A stretch of 64,000 bases of DNA from Mesorhizobium sangaii (lineage in GTDB: Bacteria > Pseudomonadota > Alphaproteobacteria > Rhizobiales > Rhizobiaceae): contig NZ_JACHEF010000002.1 of the NCBI RefSeq assembly GCF_014207355.1, positions 1,170,195 to 1,234,194 of the forward strand, in the 5' to 3' direction. Positions 61,119 through 64,000 of the stretch are shown one piece after another (the stretch's first letter is position 1; each line of letters starts with the position of its first letter). A program made the translations under genes and the position numbers. Below the pieces are notes generated by a model that saw only the letters and a program-made list of their open reading frames with translations, was not told where the DNA came from and made no database searches.

Positions 61119-62315
61119 ATGCAGGATTTGAAGCAGCGGCCGGTTTCCGTCTTCCGCGAATTTCTCGATAGCGAGGCGGCCGGCGGCATCGTCCTGATGG
61201 CGGCCGCCGCACTGGCCCTGATCGTCGCCAACTCTCCGCTCTCCGAAACCTATTTCTCCGCTCTCCACGCCTATCTCGGCCCGCTCAGCGTCTCGCACTG
61301 GGTCAATGACGGGCTGATGGCGGTGTTCTTCCTGCTCGTCGGGCTGGAGATCAAGCGCGAGGTGCTGGACGGCCAGCTCTCGACCTGGCCGCGCCGCGTC
61401 CTGCCCGGCATAGCCGCTGCCGGCGGTATGGTGGTTCCAGCACTCGTCTACGTCGTGATCAACCGCAACAATGCGGCGGCCCTCTCCGGCTGGGCGATCC
61501 CGACCGCCACCGACATCGCCTTCGCGCTCGGCGTGCTGTCGCTGCTCGGCAGCCGTGTGCCGGCCTCGCTGAAGGTGTTCCTCACCGCGCTTGCCATCAT
61601 CGATGATCTCGGCGCCGTCATCATCATCGCCATCTTCTACACCAGCGGCCTGTCATCGGCTTATCTTGGTGCCGCCTTGGCCGTCATTGCCGTGCTCGTC
61701 GTGCTCAACCGCATGCGGGTGATGACGCTGGTGCCCTACCTCGTGCTCGGCGCCGTCCTGTGGGTGCTGGTGCTGAAATCGGGCGTCCATGCCACGCTTG
61801 CCGGCGTGGCGCTGGCGTTGACCATTCCACTCGAACGCTCCGCCGGGATCGGCCACGATCTCGACCATTCGCCGCTGCACCGGCTCGAGCACGGCCTGCA
61901 CAGGATCGTGCCCTTTGTCGTCATCCCGATCTTCGGCTTTGCCAATGCCGGCGTTTCACTCGCCGGCCTGAGCTTTGGCGCGCTGGTCGAGCCGTTGACG
62001 CTCGGTGTCGCCGCCGGCCTCGTCGTCGGCAAGCTGGTCGGCGTCTTCGGCTCCTCGGCACTTGCCATCCGCTTCGGCCTCGCCGACCTGCCGGCCCATG
62101 CCGGCTGGTCGCACTTGATCGGGATATCGCTGCTGTGCGGCATCGGCTTCACCATGAGCCTGTTCATCGGCCTGCTCGCCTTCGCCAGCGACGCAGCACT
62201 CCAGGACGCGGTCAAGGTCGGCATCCTCGCCGGCTCCTTCATCGCCGCCCTCCTTGGCGCCGCCGTGTTGTTGATGGCGCCGGCGGCGAGTGGGGTGGAA
62301 GAGAGCGAAGAGTAG
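61119..62315 (+). CDS. nhaA: Na+/H+ antiporter NhaA
   Basis: A 398-residue inner-membrane antiporter with about 12 helices. The ion-binding aspartates are in [15 protein letters not shown] near residue 167, and the discontinuous-helix motif [13 protein letters not shown] lies near residue 133; the [11 protein letters not shown] segment near residue 78 is also diagnostic. It expels Na+ in exchange for protons and helps with alkaline and salt stress. ATG 61119 follows GGAGG. It appears monocistronic. Confidence 0.95.
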   Translation: MQDLKQRPVSVFREFLDSEAAGGIVLMAAAALALIVANSPLSETYFSALHAYLGPLSVSHWVNDGLMAVFFLLVGLEIKREVLDGQLSTWPRRVLPGIAAAGGMVVPALVYVVINRNNAAALSGWAIPTATDIAFALGVLSLLGSRVPASLKVFLTALAIIDDLGAVIIIAIFYTSGLSSAYLGAALAVIAVLVVLNRMRVMTLVPYLVLGAVLWVLVLKSGVHATLAGVALALTIPLERSAGIGHDLDHSPLHRLEHGLHRIVPFVVIPIFGFANAGVSLAGLSFGALVEPLTLGVAAGLVVGKLVGVFGSSALAIRFGLADLPAHAGWSHLIGISLLCGIGFTMSLFIGLLAFASDAALQDAVKVGILAGSFIAALLGAAVLLMAPAASGVEESEE

Positions 62316-62346
62316 GGCTGGCCCCGCAGTTCTTGGGTTCTGCGAA

Positions 62347-62847
62347 CTACTCGCTCTCCCCCTCCAGCGCCGGCACCGACACACCGGCAAGCTCGGCCGC
62401 CAGCAGCCGCGAGGCACCGGCCCGCGCGATCCGCAGCATCAGCGCCTTGCGCGTTGCCGCCGCCATGCGATGCTCCGGCGCATCGCGCAGGATTTCGGCG
62501 CCGTAGCCGTCGGAGAGGATGAAGCCGCACTCTTCGGGAAAGATCTCCGAGGGCACGCCGGGATGGGTGGCGAAGAAGAAGCGGTCGGAATGCAGCCGGT
62601 AGTCTGGCCATTTGCGGTCGACCCGGAAATCCTCGATCGAGGACTTGATCTCGATGATCCAGATGTCGCCCTGCCGGGTCAGCGCGACGAGGTCGGCACG
62701 GCGGCCGGTGGCCAGCGACAGTTCGGGCAGCACGTGCGCGCCCATCTCCATCAAAAGCCGCTGCACGCCGCGCCGCACCAGCATGGCGCGCTCGGACTGG
62801 CGGCCGTCAATAAGCGGGTTTTGCAGAATCGGCGAGATGATTGGCAT
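62347..62847 (-). CDS. mmcB: MmcB-family DNA repair protein
   Basis: A 166-residue protein of the alphaproteobacterial MmcB family, which has a PD-(D/E)xK nuclease-like core: GRRADLVALTRQGDIWIIEIK supplies the Asp and the E-x-K near residues 54-74. The Caulobacter homologue is a damage-response protein. ATG 62847 is used, with a GTG nine codons upstream as the alternative. It converges on nhaA. A GTTC-N7-GAAC element lies 22 bases upstream. Confidence 0.85.
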   Translation of the reverse strand: MPIISPILQNPLIDGRQSERAMLVRRGVQRLLMEMGAHVLPELSLATGRRADLVALTRQGDIWIIEIKSSIEDFRVDRKWPDYRLHSDRFFFATHPGVPSEIFPEECGFILSDGYGAEILRDAPEHRMAAATRKALMLRIARAGASRLLAAELAGVSVPALEGESE

Positions 62848-62868
62848 GGCGGCACCATGCCAGATTTT

Positions 62869-62883
62869 GTTCACGGTTTGAAC
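62869..62883. promoter_or_regulatory. GTTC-N7-GAAC element upstream of mmcB
   Basis: GTTC-ACGGTTT-GAAC has the half-sites and spacing of an alphaproteobacterial SOS box, but as an inverted rather than the usual direct repeat (GTTC-N7-GTTC). It is therefore only a possible LexA site. Confidence 0.25.
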
Positions 62884-62908
62884 CTGTTTTATGGGGGCGA
62901 TTATCCGG

Positions 62909-62938
62909 TTGACAAACCCAAAGTGAAATAGGTATTCT
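62909..62938 (+). promoter_or_regulatory. Sigma-70-like promoter before the structured RNA
   Basis: TTGACA at 62909-62914 and TATTCT at 62933-62938, 18 bases apart, read rightward into the folded region. If the RNA's 5' end includes a guide-like segment upstream of 62945, this promoter may lie inside it and the true start may differ. Confidence 0.45.
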
Positions 62939-63190
62939 GTCCTAGACAGGCCGGCAACCGACTAGGGCAGAAGCCCCGCCAGACCAGCGAGTAAATAGGC
63001 GGCAAGCAATAAGCTTACAGCTAGGGTAATGACCGCTATGGGGGCTAGCCAGTCATGCATCCCCCCACACTGCACGAGGCTGGGTCGGATTCAACCTGTC
63101 CATAGGGGAAACCCCAGCGCTACCCAGCCGTAGGGGAATGGCTACAGGACTTGTAGCAAACAAAAACCCCGGAGGTGATCCGGGGTTTCG
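62939..63190 (+). ncRNA. Candidate structured RNA, HEARO/omegaRNA-like, without adjacent IscB
   Basis: About 250 bases with dense complementary pairing. GTCCTAG (62939) pairs CTAGGGC (62962), or GGGC-AGAA-GCCC (62965-62976) forms instead. AAGC-AATAA-GCTT lies at 63004-63016. ATGAC (63029) with GTCAT (63052) crosses GGGGG (63040) with CCCCC (63061), a pseudoknot. GGCTGGGT (63078) pairs ACCCAGCC (63122) around GGGG-AAA-CCCC (63105). GCTACA-GGACT-TGTAGC lies at 63141-63157 and a terminal hairpin at 63164-63188. Segments such as CTGCACGAGG, AACCTGTCC and CGCTACCCAGCC are reminiscent, from memory, of HEARO RNA, the guide RNA of IscB. No IscB gene follows within the window. Structure is visible; identity is inference. 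Confidence 0.5.
63164..63188 (-). terminator. Rho-independent terminator (strong toward the minus strand)
   Basis: A perfect 10-bp stem (AAACCCCGGA with TCCGGGGTTT) and 5-base loop. On the minus strand it is followed by TTTTTGTTTG-like sequence and would end the transcript of the 62-residue gene at 63216-63404. On the plus strand it could also form the 3' end of the structured RNA, although its T-run is only three bases there. Confidence 0.75.
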
Positions 63191-63215
63191 TATTCGTCGC
63201 GAAATTTGGTTGCGT

Positions 63216-63404
63216 TTAGCCGCATCGCGCGATGGTGACATCGTTGCGCGTGTAATCGCTGCGCTCTTTCTGCCCTTTTGCGGGACGTGCAAGCGCGCTG
63301 CGTACGGTGGTGTCTTTCACCCACTTATGCATAAGCCTCTCATGGCGCTCAGCGGCGTTCTTCATGAGTTCGATCTGTTCGTCGCGCTTCAATGGTGCGT
63401 TCAT
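63216..63404 (-). CDS. Small basic hypothetical protein (62 residues)
   Basis: ATG 63404 is preceded by GGGGAGAG at ideal spacing, and the stop is followed closely by a good minus-strand terminator, so this looks like a real small gene. The protein is hydrophilic and basic (KRDEQIELMKNAAERHERLM, then KWVKDTT) with a helical N-terminal half. No family recognised. Small genes of this kind are common in phage-derived or accessory DNA, but no phage gene is identified here. Confidence 0.6.
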   Translation of the reverse strand: MNAPLKRDEQIELMKNAAERHERLMHKWVKDTTVRSALARPAKGQKERSDYTRNDVTIARCG

Positions 63405-63437
63405 TTCACTCTCCCCTGGTAGCAGGAGTACTCGTTC

Positions 63438-63824
63438 TTAACGTCCGTTCGCAAGCTGCGTTCCGCGTGTCATCATCCAAATGTGATGACCATTCCAAGG
63501 ATCGGCTTCACCAGCTTCATAACCATTTTGCGCAAACACTACGGCGATTTGGTGGAATTTTCGTAAAGCTGGCGCAGGCAAGTTTGATGTGTGCGTGACC
63601 ATGCTTACAACGTCTGGGTTCACTACGTCAATTAAGTGCTTAACGAGTGTCAGGGCGATTGTCGTGGTCAGCGCGCGCTGTTGCGCATCCTTCAAGAACG
63701 CCTTCGTGTCGTTTCCATCCCAATAGCTGTGCGAATGGTCGCCTTCCATGTAAGTTTCCACAATGCTGAGAACAAGCTCGAAATCGTGCAAACCGCCATG
63801 TCCCGCTAGCGGTGACAGTGCCAC
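63438..63824 (-). CDS. Hypothetical protein, start uncertain
   Basis: A 128-residue reading frame beginning at GTG 63824. The frame stays open to a stop at 63936-63938 without another ATG, GTG or TTG, yet the extra upstream translation (PDGYDLSGNGEHIARVAIGY) looks protein-like. The true gene may therefore begin with an unusual codon or be split by a frameshift. It contains SIVETYMEGDHSHSYWDGND and ends GTQLANGR. No family recognised. It lies 33 bases upstream of the 62-residue gene on the same strand. Confidence 0.45.
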   Translation of the reverse strand: MALSPLAGHGGLHDFELVLSIVETYMEGDHSHSYWDGNDTKAFLKDAQQRALTTTIALTLVKHLIDVVNPDVVSMVTHTSNLPAPALRKFHQIAVVFAQNGYEAGEADPWNGHHIWMMTRGTQLANGR

Positions 63825-63935
63825 AACGACCGAGTAGGTGTGGTTTGTCTCGTCATCGTAGCCTATGGCGACACGCGCGATGTGTTCGCCGTTGCCGCTA
63901 AGATCGTATCCATCCGGTGAGGGACGCGGACGGAC

Positions 63936-64000
63936 CTATTTGTTTCCGTCGCGATGGATGGCGATGAGGTTTTGAAGGCTTTCGATGCCGAATTCGGAGA
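63936..64000 (-). CDS. Partial frame at the right edge (3' end of a minus-strand gene)
   Basis: The last ~21 codons of a leftward frame that enters from beyond the window and ends at TAG 63936, reading EFGIESLQNLIAIHRDGNK. Too short to identify. It ends directly where the open frame of the previous entry begins, so the two may belong to one operon or to one interrupted gene. Confidence 0.35.
   Translation of the reverse strand, partial: SEFGIESLQNLIAIHRDGNK

Noticed and set aside
62962..63060. A 32-residue leftward frame with one hydrophobic helix
   Set aside because: It lies entirely within the strongly folded RNA candidate, whose pairing explains the base composition, and has only a G-run as ribosome site. 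I consider it a by-product of RNA structure.
1..64000. CRISPR array, insertion sequence, prophage integrase or rRNA/tRNA gene
   Set aside because: No regularly spaced direct repeats, transposase- or integrase-like proteins, or stable-RNA gene patterns were found on either strand.

Overview
The window looks like chromosomal DNA from an alphaproteobacterium of the order Hyphomicrobiales, most likely Mesorhizobium or a close relative. The reasons are high GC content, a succinoglycan-type exo gene set, the ActS/ActR redox pair, an MmcB-type repair gene, rhizobial glycerol/dihydroxyacetone genes and several families of GC-rich palindromic intergenic repeats. No rRNA, tRNA, insertion sequence or CRISPR array was seen.

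Layout. 0.2-6.9 kb: a LuxR-type regulator divergent from an acetone carboxylase-like operon (acxABC) and a short-chain dehydrogenase. 7.1-38.8 kb: a large exopolysaccharide (EPS) region with the exoQ/F/Y core, an ExoX-like inhibitor, seven glycosyltransferases including the ExoY starter, the ExoK glycanase, UDP-glucose dehydrogenase, a two-gene FAD/Fe-S sugar dehydrogenase, a PRTase-HAD protein, the flippase, ExoN, the ExoP co-polymerase/tyrosine kinase and an acyltransferase. Inside it, at 11.9-19.4 kb, is a complete lasso-peptide cluster: a 50-residue precursor, RRE protein, leader peptidase, cyclase, an HPr-kinase-like peptide kinase and an ABC exporter, with a divergent nucleotidyltransferase. 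38.9-41.8 kb: propionyl-CoA synthetase, a secreted DUF2259-like protein and a 38-residue membrane protein. 42.0-54.8 kb: a long minus-strand catabolic operon with an ABC importer, an ATP-dependent dihydroxyacetone kinase, a PTS-type DhaK/L/M and dedicated HPr and Enzyme I, next to a LmbE-like deacetylase. 54.8-62.8 kb: an EamA transporter, HrpB helicase, ActS/ActR, NhaA and MmcB. 62.9-64.0 kb: a heavily folded candidate non-coding RNA resembling HEARO/omegaRNA but without a nuclease gene beside it, then small genes of unknown function.

How it fits together. Ten copies of a short palindrome, YTGC-N3-GCA, lie between genes of the 7-39 kb region. They precede the exoQ-, exoY- and exoX-like genes, the lasso precursor, the nucleotidyltransferase, the flippase/exoL divergent pair and the acyltransferase. 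The half-sites match what I recall of PhaR, the polyhydroxybutyrate-linked repressor. If so, lasso-peptide production is wired into the same control circuit as EPS synthesis. The lasso cluster carries a kinase and the core ends in Ser, so the product is predicted to be phosphorylated at its C-terminus and perhaps modified further by the nucleotidyltransferase. The strongest leads are this EPS-embedded lasso system with its shared operator, and the orphan structured RNA at the right end.
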